Below the pieces are notes generated by a model. The model had not been told where the DNA came from and made no database searches. It saw nothing but the letters and a program-made list of their open reading frames with translations. This document shows positions 50,443-61,095 of a DNA stretch of 64,000 nucleotides, in pieces. The stretch covers positions 3,136,128 through 3,200,127 of the forward strand of contig OZ240228.1 in assembly GCA_965197795.1 (NCBI GenBank), read 5' to 3'. This DNA comes from WHTK01 sp965197795. GTDB lineage: Bacteria > Chloroflexota > Dehalococcoidia > DSTF01 > WHTK01. Made by a program: the position numbers and the translations under genes. Positions within the stretch are counted from its first letter, which is position 1, and each line of letters opens with the position of its first letter.

Positions 50443-50990
50443 GTGCACACCCGCCTAAGCCGTTTCCCATCCTGATCAACCGGCGCACCGTGCACCTGGG
50501 ACGCGTCATCGAAGTGCAGGTGGACGACGTCGAGGTCAGGGACGGACTCAACGTACGCCGCGACGTCGTACGGCACCCCGGCGCGGTAGTAATGCTGGCG
50601 GTCGACGCCGACGAGCGGATCCTCTGGATCCGGCAGCATCGCTGGGCCGCCGGACGAGAACTGCTCGAGCTGCCGGCCGGCACGCTGGAGCAGGGCGAAG
50701 CGCCACAGGAGTGCGCCAGGCGCGAGCTCGCGGAGGAGACTGGCTTCGCGGCCGCGACCTGGCAAGCACTGGGCGGCTTCTACAGCGCCCCCGGCTTCTG
50801 TGACGAGTATCTTCACGCCTTCGTGGCGACCGAACTGACGCCCGAGCAAGCCGATGGCGACGAGGACGAAGACATCACGCTGGAGCCGCTGACTCTGGAA
50901 GAGACGATGGCTCAACTCGAGGCGGGGGAGATCGAGGACGCGAAGTCGCTGGCGACGCTGATGCTGTATCTGCGAAAACGCGGGCAGTGA
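50439..50990 (+). CDS. ADP-ribose pyrophosphatase (Nudix)
   Basis: A 183-aa Nudix hydrolase with box GTLEQGEAPQECARRELAEETGF (about 81-103) and the ADPRase features VVRHPGAVVMLAVD (about 43-56), QHRWAAGRELLELPAG (about 66-81) and GFYSAPGFCDEYLHAFVA downstream of the box. It cleaves ADP-ribose to AMP and ribose-5-phosphate. It overlaps the acetyltransferase by 4 bases at its start and the TPP enzyme by 4 bases (GTGA) at its end, so the three are translationally coupled. Confidence 0.9.
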   Translation: MSAHPPKPFPILINRRTVHLGRVIEVQVDDVEVRDGLNVRRDVVRHPGAVVMLAVDADERILWIRQHRWAAGRELLELPAGTLEQGEAPQECARRELAEETGFAAATWQALGGFYSAPGFCDEYLHAFVATELTPEQADGDEDEDITLEPLTLEETMAQLEAGEIEDAKSLATLMLYLRKRGQ

Positions 50991-52581
50991 CCAGCTACGC
51001 GGACGTCGTCGCGGCGACGCTGGCGCGAGCGGATATCGAGTACATCTTCGGCGTTCCCGGCAGCCTCAGCTCGGTCGAGCTGATCGAGGCGGCTTCGAAG
51101 CAGAACATTCGCTACGTGCTGTGCAGCAACGAGTCGAGCGCTGCCGTGATGGCGGGCGTTTACGGCGTCATGAAGCACCGTCCGGGCGTGGTCTCGACCG
51201 GCGTTGGGCCCGGCGCGGCGGCGGCGGTGCACGGGGCGGCGCAACTGATGCTAGAGCGCGCCCCAGCCTTGATCTTGACCGACCGCTTCGCCGAGCCGGA
51301 ATTCCGGCGTCTACCACGGCAACGGCTCGACCAGCCGGCGCTGTACGGCCCAGTGACCAAAGGCAGCTTTACGCTGAGCCACTTGGACACGGCCCGCACG
51401 CTGGAACGCGCTATCGATCTCGCGATGACGGGACGGCAGGGCCCGGTACACGTCGACCTGCCGTACGACTTGATGCTGGCGGAGGCGTCCGAGGCCGACC
51501 TGCCGGTGCACGTCGAGACGCGACGTTTCGTCGCGCCGGCGGGCGACGGCAACGAAGGCCTCGCGGAGCTGGCTGCGGCGATCGAGAGCGCGACGCGCCC
51601 GGCGATGGTCGTTGGGCTGCAGGTGAACCGCGCCGGCGAAGGTGCTGAGGCCGAGTTGGTTCGCTTCGCTGAGAAGCTGGGTACTCCGGTGCTGGCGACG
51701 CTGGCAGCCAAGGGAACGTTGCCGGAGAACCATCCGTTGGCAGCGGGAAGCTTCCGCGGCGTGCCGAGTGAGCGTGCGTTGTTGGACCAGGCTGATCTGC
51801 TGCTCCTGGTCGGCGTCGACCCGATCGAGATCTTCAACTCCGGCTGGGCCTACGACGCGCCGGTCGCAATCCTGGATGAGATGCCGTACACAGAAGGGCC
51901 ATATCGCCCGGCGATCGAGGTCGTCGCGGAGCTGGAGAGCAGCCTGCGGTCGTTGACTGCCGCTGTGACGCCACATTCGGGCTGGAACCGCGAGGACGTG
52001 GATGCCTACAACCAGCAGCGTGAAGTGGCGTTGCGTCCAGACGGCGCCGGCCTGCTGCCCGCGGCCGTGATCCGTATCGCGCGGGAACGTTTGCCGGACG
52101 ACGGCATCCTCACGGTCGACGCGGGACAGCACAAGGTCCTGACCTGCGACCTCTGGCAGACGCGCCGCGTGCGTGGCTTCCACACCTCGAGCGGCCTCGG
52201 ATCGATGGCGGTGTCGATACCGGCAGCGTTGGGCGCCAAGTTGGTCGAGCCTCAGACCCCGGTGGTCTGCCTGGTCGGCGACGGCGGCTTCCTGATGCGC
52301 GCCGGCGACCTCGAGACCGCGGTGCGCGAAGATCTGGCGATCGTCGTCGTGTTCAACGACCGCTGGCTGAATATGATCAAGCTGCAGCAGGACCGTCGAG
52401 GCAACCAGCGCGTCGGCACTGCCTTCGCCGAAAGCGACTTCGCCACGGTGGCGCGTGGCTTCGGCTTCGAGTCGGTGCGCGTCGACAGCGAGACGGCGCT
52501 CGATGAGGCAATGAAGCAGGCGCTCGCATCCGGCAGGCCGTGTTGATCGACGCGCTGGTCAATCCCGAGGGCTATATCTAG
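50987..52581 (+). CDS. Thiamine-pyrophosphate-dependent enzyme (acetolactate synthase-like), frameshift near 3' end
   Basis: A protein of about 531 aa in three TPP-enzyme domains. The catalytic glutamate is E49 (CSNESSAAVMAGVYG); the C-terminal cofactor site has LVGDGGFLM (about 413-421) and FNDRWLNMI with the second metal-binding residue. As written, the frame stops at 52546 after ASGRPC. Adding one G at 52540 restores GRPVLIDALVNPEGYI ending at 52581, the normal end. Start GTG at 50987, coupled to the Nudix gene. It is only distantly like the TPP enzyme at 1713-3398. Substrate unknown; a 2-oxo acid decarboxylase or acetolactate synthase-type reaction is expected. Confidence 0.85.
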
Positions 52582-52597
52582 AGGAGGCAGCAGGACC

Positions 52598-53116
52598 GTG
52601 ATCAAACCGTTTCGCGGCATCATGCCAAAGATCCACCCCGACGCCTTTGTCAGCGAGGCCGCCTACGTCGTCGGCGACGTCGAGATCGGCGCCAGAAGCA
52701 GCGTCTGGCCGGGCTCCATCGTCCGCGGCGACTCCGGGAAAGTGACCATCGGCCAGGACACGTGCGTACAGGACAACAGCGTCGTGCACAGCGACGATCT
52801 CGGCGCCATCATCGGCGACAACGTGGTGATCGGCCATGGTGTCGTCTGTCATGGCGACAAGATCGGCAACAACTGCGTGTTGGGTAACGGCGCCGTCGTC
52901 AACGGCGGCCGCACGGAGGTGGCTGACAACTGCCTCATCGCGGCCGGAGCCGTGGTGCTGGAGAACACGAAGGTGCCGGCGAATAGCTTCGTCGTCGGCG
53001 TGCCGGGTGTAATCAAAGGTCAGGTCACGGAAGAGCAGCTCAAGCGCTTCAAGCGGACCGCGGACCACTACGTGGAGTTGGGGCAGGAGTACAAGGCGGA
53101 CGGCAACCTGGAGTAA
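52598..53116 (+). CDS. Gamma-carbonic anhydrase family protein
   Basis: A 172-aa left-handed beta-helix protein with hexapeptide repeats (GDVEIGARSSVWPGSIVRGD, VTIGQDTCVQDNSVVHSD and so on) and a C-terminal helix. The zinc ligands of the Cam family are present in VVHSD and GHGVVCHG. Such trimers interconvert CO2 and bicarbonate, though many homologues (PaaY, CaiE, YrdA) have other or unknown activity. The start is GTG at 52598 with GAGGAGG 10 nt upstream. It follows the TPP enzyme by 16 bp in the same operon. Confidence 0.9.
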   Translation: MIKPFRGIMPKIHPDAFVSEAAYVVGDVEIGARSSVWPGSIVRGDSGKVTIGQDTCVQDNSVVHSDDLGAIIGDNVVIGHGVVCHGDKIGNNCVLGNGAVVNGGRTEVADNCLIAAGAVVLENTKVPANSFVVGVPGVIKGQVTEEQLKRFKRTADHYVELGQEYKADGNLE

Positions 53117-53291
53117 GGCGCGCTCGCACTGTCATCCGGAGGCGCGCCAGGGCGAAAGATCAGAGCGCTCGTGCCTCTTGTTGCAGTTCGCCACGCGTGA
53201 GGACGATTCGTCAAACGCGACGGCCGTATCGTTCCTTTCTCCTCATCCCGCTCAGGTCCTTCGTCCTTATCAGTCCTCAGGACGACGTGGA

Positions 53292-54476
53292 TTATTCCAG
53301 CGCCGTGACGCCGTCGCGGTTGAAGCGCTCCAGCTCTTCCCAGGTGTAGCCGGCCTCCAGCAGGACCTCTTCGGTGTGCTGGCCCAACGGCGAGCCGCCG
53401 CCCTGGATGCGCGGCGGCGTCTTCGACATGTGGACGGCGGGTCCCGGGACGCGCATCTTGCCCAGCACGGCGTGGTCGATCTCCTGGATGTAACCGTTCT
53501 CGAGAAACTGCGGGTGCTTCTCGAGATCCTCGTACTTCAGCACCGGTGCGTGCGGCACGTCGGCGGCGGCCAGCAGGTCGGCCCATTCGTCGACCGTCCT
53601 GGTTAGGAACAGCTCCTCGAACACCTCGACCAGCGCCATCTTGTTGTCGAAGCGGGCGAACGGCTCGACGAAGCGGGTATCGGTCTTGAGGTGCGGAGCC
53701 GCGGCGTCGCAGAGGCGCTCCCACATGTCTTGCGAGTTGGCGGCGATGGCGATGTAGCCGCCGTCCTTGCAGCGGTAGTGCGTGTAAGTGGCGGCGCGGC
53801 GGAACTCGAAGCCGGGCTGCACGCCGGTACGCAGGAAGCGCGTCAGCGAGAACGACTGCACCCAGGTCAGTCCGCTGATCAGCGACACGTCCACGTGCTG
53901 GCCTTCACCGGTCTTTTCCCGGGCGTAGAGCGCGTTGACCACCCCGAAGGCCATAGTCATGCCGCCGATCTGGTCGGCGAAGCCGCCGAACAACGCGTGC
54001 GGCTCCTCGTCCGGGCCACCACCCTGCTCGACCATGATGCCGCCCAGCGCCTGCGCCACGTGGTCGAAGCCGGCGCGGTTGGCCCATGGCCCTTCGCGGC
54101 CCCAGGCTGACGCCGAGGCGAGGATTATGCGCGGGTTGATCTTCGCCAGGTCGTCGTAGCCGAGGCCCCAGCGCGCCATGACAGCGGGGCGGTAGTTCTC
54201 CGTGACGATGTCGCAGCCCGGGATGAGACGCCTGACGATGTCGACCGCCTCCGGCTTGCGCATGTTGAGGATGATCGACTTCTTGCTGCGGTCGTGGGCC
54301 TCGAAGTAGGCGCTGAAGCCGTCCTTCTGCAGTCCGCTGCGGCGTCCCGGCTCGCCGCCTGGCTCCTCGATCTTGATGACCTCGGCGCCCATTTCGGCCA
54401 GCAGAACCGTGCCGGATGGCCCCTGCTGGTGGCGGGTGAAGTCGAGGATGCGGATGCCATCGAGTGGGGAGGTCAT
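53292..54476 (-). CDS. CaiB/BaiF-type (family III) CoA transferase
   Basis: A 394-aa CoA transferase. The N-terminal IRILDFTRHQQGPSGTVLLA and EMGAEVIKIEEP (about 8-39) are family hallmarks; then GRREGPWANR-like and GFDHVAQALGG (D138, the likely catalytic Asp). These enzymes move CoA between carboxylic acids, for example to activate an aromatic or terpenoid acid. The ATG at 54476 is chosen because MTSPLDGIRILDFTRH matches the family start. The stop codon of the methyltransferase upstream overlaps it as ATGA once a frameshift there is repaired, so the two are coupled. Confidence 0.88.
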   Translation of the reverse strand: MTSPLDGIRILDFTRHQQGPSGTVLLAEMGAEVIKIEEPGGEPGRRSGLQKDGFSAYFEAHDRSKKSIILNMRKPEAVDIVRRLIPGCDIVTENYRPAVMARWGLGYDDLAKINPRIILASASAWGREGPWANRAGFDHVAQALGGIMVEQGGGPDEEPHALFGGFADQIGGMTMAFGVVNALYAREKTGEGQHVDVSLISGLTWVQSFSLTRFLRTGVQPGFEFRRAATYTHYRCKDGGYIAIAANSQDMWERLCDAAAPHLKTDTRFVEPFARFDNKMALVEVFEELFLTRTVDEWADLLAAADVPHAPVLKYEDLEKHPQFLENGYIQEIDHAVLGKMRVPGPAVHMSKTPPRIQGGGSPLGQHTEEVLLEAGYTWEELERFNRDGVTALE

Positions 54477-55179
54477 GATGACGACGGCTTTCCCCATACC
54501 ATCGCGAAGGAAATCGGATAGTGGCGGAGATGTTCCCACTTCGGCTTGAGGGCCACCCATCTGTCGTCAATCAGACGCTCCCTCATCTCGTGAAGCTGCC
54601 AACCGGTCCTGATTGCTGCGGAGGTAGGTCGCTTATGAGATGCAAATGCGTCTCAATGGCCAGTGGTTCGCCGGAGCGGCTGTTGTAGTGAGTGGGCATA
54701 CCGGAAGCCATGATGAATTGCGGGTGGTAGCCGATGACGACCATCAAACCACCCTTTGCGGCAAGACGCGCCGCCTCGCGATAAAGAGGCGTGACATCCG
54801 TTAGGTGCTCGTCGATCAGACAGGCGACCACAAGGTCATACGCCGCGTCCTTCAGGGGCGTTGATGCAATGTTCGCTTCTTCGAGCCGCCAGTAGGCGCC
54901 TTTGCCGGCCGCGAGTCGAAGCATCTCCGGGGTGAGATCGACGCCATCGATGTTGCGAACGCCTTGTAACTTCAACCAGGCTCCGGTTCGACCGGTCCCG
55001 CACCCGAGATCGGCGGCCGCGCGTACCTTCCCCCAGCAGGGGGTAACGAGGTCTTCGAGGAGCGCGAGGTCCATTTCGTCTTCGACAGTCCGTTCGTATG
55101 TCGCAGCCCATTCAGCGTAGCCCGTGCGTACATCAACTGTTCGGTAGCCGCGGGAGTCGAAGTCGGAGAATCTCAGCAT
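54473..55179 (-). CDS. Class I SAM-dependent methyltransferase, frameshifted near its 3' end
   Basis: The N-terminal part (55179 down to about 54630) has motif I AADLGCGTGRTGAWL (about 55-69), VDLTPEML (motif II) and DLVVACLIDEHLTDV (about 113-127). The written frame then ends at 54583. In the neighbouring frame the C-terminus continues as LTSAAIRTGWQLHEMRERL, IDDRWVALKPKWEHLRHY and PISFAMVWGK to 54473. One extra base near TAGGTC at 54625-54630 joins them into about 235 aa. Its true stop overlaps the CoA-transferase start (ATGA), which also supports the repair. The substrate is unknown. Start ATG at 55179. Confidence 0.75.
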
Positions 55180-55274
55180 GGGGCAATATTACCAGCGACT
55201 CTTTGGTTAAGGTGGGGCGCTGTATATTACGTCAGGCGTAGAATCCCGGCCAGCGCTGCCTAGATGGGGACACC

Positions 55275-56411
55275 ATGAGGAACGAGCTGCGAGGCCACAC
55301 GGCGATTGCCGGCGTTGGCGAGACCGACTACTCGCGGGCTTCTGGACGCATCGAGCTGATGCTGTCGCTGCAGGCGATCCAGGCTGCCTTGGACGACGCC
55401 GGACTGAAGCCGAGCGACGTCGACGGGCTGATGAAGTGGTCGGTCGACACGTCGCTGGAGGCGGACGTCGCCGCCAACCTTGGGATCAAGGAGCTCTCGT
55501 TCTTCGGCGAGATCAACCAGGCGGGTAACGTCGGCGCTGCGTTGGTGGCGCACGCCGCGGCCGCGATCCGGGCCGGCATCGCCGAGGTCGTCGTCATATT
55601 TCGCGGTGTCAACGGCCGCTCCGGCCGCCGCTACGGGCGTGGTGACGTGACCGGCCGGCAGGGCCGCGGCGCTTCGCAGTTCACGGAGCCCTTCGGCGTG
55701 TTGGTGCCGCAGCACAGGCTGGCAATGATGACGCGCCGCCGCATGTACGAGACGGGCGTTACAAGCCGCCAGTTCGCCGCGACGGCGGTGACGATTCGGC
55801 AGCACGCCAACCGCAACCCCCGCGCCACGTTCTACGAAACACCGCTGACGATCGAGGACCACCAGGACTCACGATTTGTGGTCGAGCCACTGCATCTGTA
55901 CGACTGCTGCCTGGAGACGGACGGCGGCGGCGCACTGGTCCTCACCTCGGCAGAGCGGGCGCGGACGCTGAACAAACAGCCGGCGTACATCCGGGCCGCG
56001 ACGCAGACTGGCTACGTCCGCGACCAAGAGTTCACGGACGTAGCGGCAAAGGCGACGGGTCCCCGACTATTCGAAATGGCTGGAATGCAGCCGTCAGACG
56101 TCGACGTGGTGCAGATCTACGACCACTTCTGCCCCTTCGTGATCTTCTCGCTGGAGGACTATGGCTTCGTCCCGCGCGGCGATGGTGGCAAGTTCGTCGA
56201 AGCCGGCGAGATCAGTTGGGATGGCGGTTCGTTGCCGGTGAACACGTCCGGCGGCCATCTCTCCGAGGCGTACCTGCAGGGCATGAATCAGCTGATCGAG
56301 GGCGTGCGCCAGGTACGCGGCGAGTCAACCTCGCAGGTCGAGGACGTCGAGGTGTCTTTCGTCGATACCGGCGTTGGGACCGGCGCTGTGCTGCTGACGA
56401 GGGAGCCGTAG
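55275..56411 (+). CDS. Thiolase-like lipid-transfer protein (SCPx/Ltp2 type)
   Basis: A 378-aa thiolase-fold protein starting TAIAGVGETDYSRASGRIEL. At the place of the nucleophilic cysteine in true thiolases the sequence reads EINQAGNVGAALVAHA without Cys, while the C-terminal VNTSGGHLSEAYLQG and DTGVGTGAVLLT are kept. This is the pattern of Ltp2-type retro-aldolases and of SCPx-related lipid-transfer proteins, which cleave beta-hydroxyacyl-CoA side chains together with a DUF35 partner. That partner follows immediately: its ATG abuts the stop. ATG at 55275 after GGGGACACC. The natural substrate may be a steroid- or terpenoid-like CoA ester (inference). Confidence 0.88.
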   Translation: MRNELRGHTAIAGVGETDYSRASGRIELMLSLQAIQAALDDAGLKPSDVDGLMKWSVDTSLEADVAANLGIKELSFFGEINQAGNVGAALVAHAAAAIRAGIAEVVVIFRGVNGRSGRRYGRGDVTGRQGRGASQFTEPFGVLVPQHRLAMMTRRRMYETGVTSRQFAATAVTIRQHANRNPRATFYETPLTIEDHQDSRFVVEPLHLYDCCLETDGGGALVLTSAERARTLNKQPAYIRAATQTGYVRDQEFTDVAAKATGPRLFEMAGMQPSDVDVVQIYDHFCPFVIFSLEDYGFVPRGDGGKFVEAGEISWDGGSLPVNTSGGHLSEAYLQGMNQLIEGVRQVRGESTSQVEDVEVSFVDTGVGTGAVLLTREP

Positions 56412-56813
56412 ATGGCGTCGCTACCACTGCCGGTGCCGGACGAAGATTCGCAGCCCTTTTGGGACTACTGCCGCCAGGGTGAGCTGCGGGCGCAGCGTTG
56501 CACTGCCTGTGGCCGCTTGCGCTACCCACCACGCCCGACCTGCCCGCAGTGCGGTTCGACCGACGTGGAGTGGCAGCAGCTGAGCGGACTCGGCAAGGTC
56601 TACACCTACGCCGTCAGCCATCAGGCGGTCCATCCGGCGCTAGAAGGGCGGGTGCCGTTCACAACGGTGATCGTCGAGCTGGAGGAGGGTTTGCGAATGA
56701 CGAGCAACCTGGTCGAGGACAGCCCGCCGGTCGAGGTCGGGACGCCGGTCGAGGTCGTCTTCGAGCGTGTGACTGACGAGATCACGCTGCCCCGCTTCAA
56801 AGTAGTGTCCTGA
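56412..56813 (+). CDS. DUF35 OB-fold protein with zinc ribbon (ChsH2-like)
   Basis: A 133-aa protein. An N-terminal helix (DSQPFWDYCRQGELRAQRC) leads into a rubredoxin-like zinc ribbon CTACGRLRYPPRPTCPQCG (about 30-48) and then the OB-fold domain (about 55-133; LSGLGKVYTYAVSHQAVHP, PFTTVIVELEEGLRM). DUF35 proteins are obligate partners of thiolase-like enzymes or acyl-CoA hydratases (the ChsH1-ChsH2 and Ltp2 systems). It begins directly at the stop of the thiolase-like gene. Confidence 0.92.
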   Translation: MASLPLPVPDEDSQPFWDYCRQGELRAQRCTACGRLRYPPRPTCPQCGSTDVEWQQLSGLGKVYTYAVSHQAVHPALEGRVPFTTVIVELEEGLRMTSNLVEDSPPVEVGTPVEVVFERVTDEITLPRFKVVS

Positions 56814-56819
56814 CAGTAC

Positions 56820-56992
56820 GATCTGCGGCGATGCATCGACGAAGCCGCGCGGTACGTGCCGATTGAAGACCTGGCGATCTCCCCGCAGTGCGGCTTCGCC
56901 TCGACGGCGCTGGGCAACTTGCTGACCTGAGAGGAGCAGCAGCGCAAGCTCGATCTGATCGTCGAAAGGACGACCAAGGTTGGGGTTGAATC
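56820..56992 (+). pseudogene. Remnant of cobalamin-independent methionine synthase (metE-type), 3' end
   Basis: Reading from 56820, DLRRCIDEAARYVPIEDLA, ISPQCGFASTALGNLLT, a TGA stop, then EEQQRKLDLIVERTTKVG closely resemble the C-terminus of 5-methyltetrahydropteroyltriglutamate-homocysteine methyltransferase, including the zinc-binding SPQCGFAS. The upstream gene is missing, there is an in-frame stop, and the end is shifted (KVGV where KVWG is normal). It is a dead fragment, probably left by a rearrangement behind the thiolase-DUF35 pair. Confidence 0.75.
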
Positions 56993-57105
56993 GCTTGCCG
57001 GCCGTGTGGCGGACTCGATATCGAATGGACGGCCCCGTGCTATCGGCTTATCCTCTGATCGGCGCTTTCTTGTAGCGCTTGGGTTAGAGTCAGAGAGGGA
57101 AGTAA

Positions 57106-57735
57106 ATGGCAGACGAAAAGGAAGTCGGCAACCGAGTCAAAGATGGCATTATCGGAGTGATCCGCGGCACCGGTGAGATCGCCCAGGCGGCGGTCGAGAC
57201 GGTCGCAGAAACGGCACAGACAGCGGTGAAGGGTGCAGGCGCCACCGGCGCTGCTGTAGCCGGCCTCGCCGTTGGCGCCGTCAAAGGCGCGATCGAGACC
57301 GTCGGTGAGGTTGGCAACCAAGCCGCCGAAACGTCCGCTGACAGCATCGAGACGGCGGTCGACTCCGCGGCTCGAGTTGGCAGTAAGGTCGGTTCCGTGA
57401 CCAAGGGCGCCGTGATCGGCGCCATCCGCGGCACCAAGGAAGCCGGCGGCGAAGCGATGGGCGCGATCCAGGAGACTGCCAGCGGCGCCGTGCGTGAAGC
57501 CTCGGAGATCGGCGCCGACCTGACGACCGCCGCCGTAGGCGCCGTGGAGGGCGCGATCGAAGCCGCGAAGGACGTTGGTATTTCGGCGGAAGACGCCGCA
57601 TCCGCCGCCGCGACCGGCGCCATCGAGGCCGCTGCGGCCGTCGGCGAGACCGCCGCTCACCGCGTGCGTCGCACCGTCGAGGGCACGATCAAAGGTGTCA
57701 AGGTCGTTGTGAAGACCGCGGCGGGCAAGGAGTAG
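57106..57735 (+). CDS. Ala/Gly/Val-rich repetitive protein of unknown function
   Basis: A 209-aa protein. Its composition is dominated by Ala, Gly, Val, Glu and Thr, with recurring elements such as KDGIIGVIRGTGEIAQAAVE, VGAVKGAIETVGEV, KGAVIGAIRGTKEAGGEA, GAVEGAIEAAKDVG and VEGTIKGVKVVVKTAAGKE. It looks like a chain of amphipathic helices separated by Gly, comparable in style to LEA-like or phasin-like proteins, but I cannot assign it. ATG at 57106 with AGAGAGGGAAGTAA upstream. No Cys or Trp is present. It is monocistronic with its own strong terminator, so probably well expressed. Roles in stress protection or granule/membrane surface binding are only guesses. Confidence 0.75.
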   Translation: MADEKEVGNRVKDGIIGVIRGTGEIAQAAVETVAETAQTAVKGAGATGAAVAGLAVGAVKGAIETVGEVGNQAAETSADSIETAVDSAARVGSKVGSVTKGAVIGAIRGTKEAGGEAMGAIQETASGAVREASEIGADLTTAAVGAVEGAIEAAKDVGISAEDAASAAATGAIEAAAAVGETAAHRVRRTVEGTIKGVKVVVKTAAGKE

Positions 57736-57766
57736 TCCGGCAACAATAACCAGAGGTCAGTAACGC

Positions 57767-57796
57767 AAAGGCGGGACTCGAAGGAGTCTCGCCTTT
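57767..57796 (+). terminator. Intrinsic terminator after the repetitive protein
   Basis: AAAGGCGGGACTC / GAGTCTCGCCTTT with a GAAG tetraloop and one G-T type mismatch, ending in TTTT. It lies 31 bp after the stop. Confidence 0.85.
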
Positions 57797-57838
57797 TGCA
57801 TTCATGTAGAGCGAAATCGCTGGTTTAGGGCAGGATGG

Positions 57839-57911
57839 CTCCCCGACCAGGACTCGAACCTGGAACCTAGCGGTTAACAGCCGCTCGCTCTACCAATTGA
57901 GCTATCGGGGA
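57839..57911 (-). tRNA. tRNA-Asn(GTT)
   Basis: 73 nt. The acceptor stem is TCCCCGA/TCGGGGA, discriminator G, the anticodon loop CTGTTAA has anticodon GTT, and the T arm contains GGTTCGAGTCC. CCA is not encoded. Confidence 0.95.
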
Positions 57912-57949
57912 ATGAGGCGAGTTTACACGAAACGTGGCTTGGGGACTGG

Positions 57950-58020
57950 CTGCCGGGCCAGGATTCGAACCTGGACAAGAAGCTCCAAAGGCTCCTGTGC
58001 TACCGTTACACTACCCGGCA
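57950..58020 (-). tRNA. tRNA-Gln(TTG)
   Basis: 71 nt. The acceptor stem is TGCCGGG/CCCGGCA, discriminator G, the anticodon stem GGAGC/GCTTC encloses CTTTGGA with anticodon TTG, and the T arm contains GGTTCGAATCC. It lies 38 bp from tRNA-Asn. Both are substrates of tRNA-dependent amidation in organisms with GatCAB. Confidence 0.94.
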
Positions 58021-58100
58021 TCGCCGCGACATCCTGATTATAAGCCCCGGGCCCCTTGAGCCCTGCTCCGCCCTAGCTGCGATCTAAACGCAGCCTTCGC

Positions 58101-59846
<1,746 letters not shown>

Positions 59847-59870
59847 CTACATCCTCCTAGTTCTTCAGAG

Positions 59871-61001
59871 CTAGCGCTGCTCTATAGGGACGTACTGCAG
59901 ATCTTTGGGGCCTTCGTAGCGCAGGAGCGGGCGGATCAGGATGTTGTCGCCCAACTGCTCGATGACGGAGGCGCACCAACCTGGCACGCGGCCGATGGCG
60001 AAAATCGGCACGAAGAGGTCCTCCGGGATGCCGAGCAGGTAGTAGACGGAGCCGGCATAGAAGTCGACGTTGACGTAGATGCCGTGGCGCTGGTAGCGCG
60101 ACATCGCCTCCACGAGGGCTTCGAGGATCTGATACCACTTGCCCTGGCCGATACGCTCGCTGAGCGCGCGCGACTTCTCGCGCATGTGGCGCGCGCGCGG
60201 GTCCTCCACCTTGTAGACGCGGTGGCCGAAGCCCATGATGCGGTTCTCGCGGTTGCGCTGGCGCTCCTTGACGTAGTTGGCCACGCGTTCCGGCTCGCCG
60301 ATCTCCAGCGCCATCTTCATCACCGCCTCGGCGGCGCCGCCGTGCAGCGGTCCCTTCAGCGTCCCCACGGCAGTCGCGATGTCCGAGTGCAGATCCGACA
60401 GTGTGGACGCTGTTACGCGCGCCGCGAAGGACGAGGCGTTTGCGCCGTGTTCGGCGTGCAAGATGAAGTCGATGTTCATCGCCTCAACCGCCTCGGCGGA
60501 TGGCTCCTTGCCATCGAGCTGATAGAGGAAGCTCGCCGCGTGGTTGAGGTCCACGCGCGGCGTTACCGGGTCGAGGCCGTTGCGGATGCGATGGTGCGCT
60601 GCCACGATGGCTGGCACCTGCGCCGTGAGACGCTCTGACTTGCGCAGTACCGCCGCGGGCGACTCGTCGGCGACGTCGGGGTCGAACGACGAGAGCGCCG
60701 AGACGGCGGTACGCAGGACGTCCATGGGATGGCAGGCAGAGACGACGCGAATGACCTGAACGACGGGCTCGGGTAGTAGGCGAGCGGCGCGCAACCGGGC
60801 CTCGAAGCTGTCAAGCTCGGTCTTGTTGGGCAAGTTGCCGTACAGCAGGAGGTAGGCAACTTCCTCGAAGCCACAGTTCAAGGCCAGATCGTGGATCGAG
60901 TAGCCGCGGTAGAGCAGGATGCCTTGCTCGCCATCGATGAAGCTGGCCTGGGTTTCGTCCATCAGGACGTTGCGCAGACCCTTCGCCAGGGCCTCGGGCA
61001 T
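59871..61001 (-). CDS. gltA: Citrate synthase family enzyme
   Basis: A 376-aa citrate synthase of the short type. Catalytic residues are H220 (GPLHGG), H260 (GFGHRVY) and D313 (NVDFYAG), and substrate-binding H185 lies in HAEHGANASSF. It condenses acetyl-CoA with oxaloacetate; 2-methylcitrate synthase activity with propionyl-CoA is an alternative because both share these motifs and no prp genes are near. It is upstream of acsA on the same strand (24 bp gap), coupling acetate activation with entry into the TCA cycle. ATG at 61001. Confidence 0.93.
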   Translation of the reverse strand: MPEALAKGLRNVLMDETQASFIDGEQGILLYRGYSIHDLALNCGFEEVAYLLLYGNLPNKTELDSFEARLRAARLLPEPVVQVIRVVSACHPMDVLRTAVSALSSFDPDVADESPAAVLRKSERLTAQVPAIVAAHHRIRNGLDPVTPRVDLNHAASFLYQLDGKEPSAEAVEAMNIDFILHAEHGANASSFAARVTASTLSDLHSDIATAVGTLKGPLHGGAAEAVMKMALEIGEPERVANYVKERQRNRENRIMGFGHRVYKVEDPRARHMREKSRALSERIGQGKWYQILEALVEAMSRYQRHGIYVNVDFYAGSVYYLLGIPEDLFVPIFAIGRVPGWCASVIEQLGDNILIRPLLRYEGPKDLQYVPIEQR

Positions 61002-61095
61002 GATTCACCACCGATGAGCACGATCCAGCGGGGACCTGCTCGATATTACGTAGGTGCGTGCGTCACCACAAGACGGTCGCGATTCTGGCCGGAGG

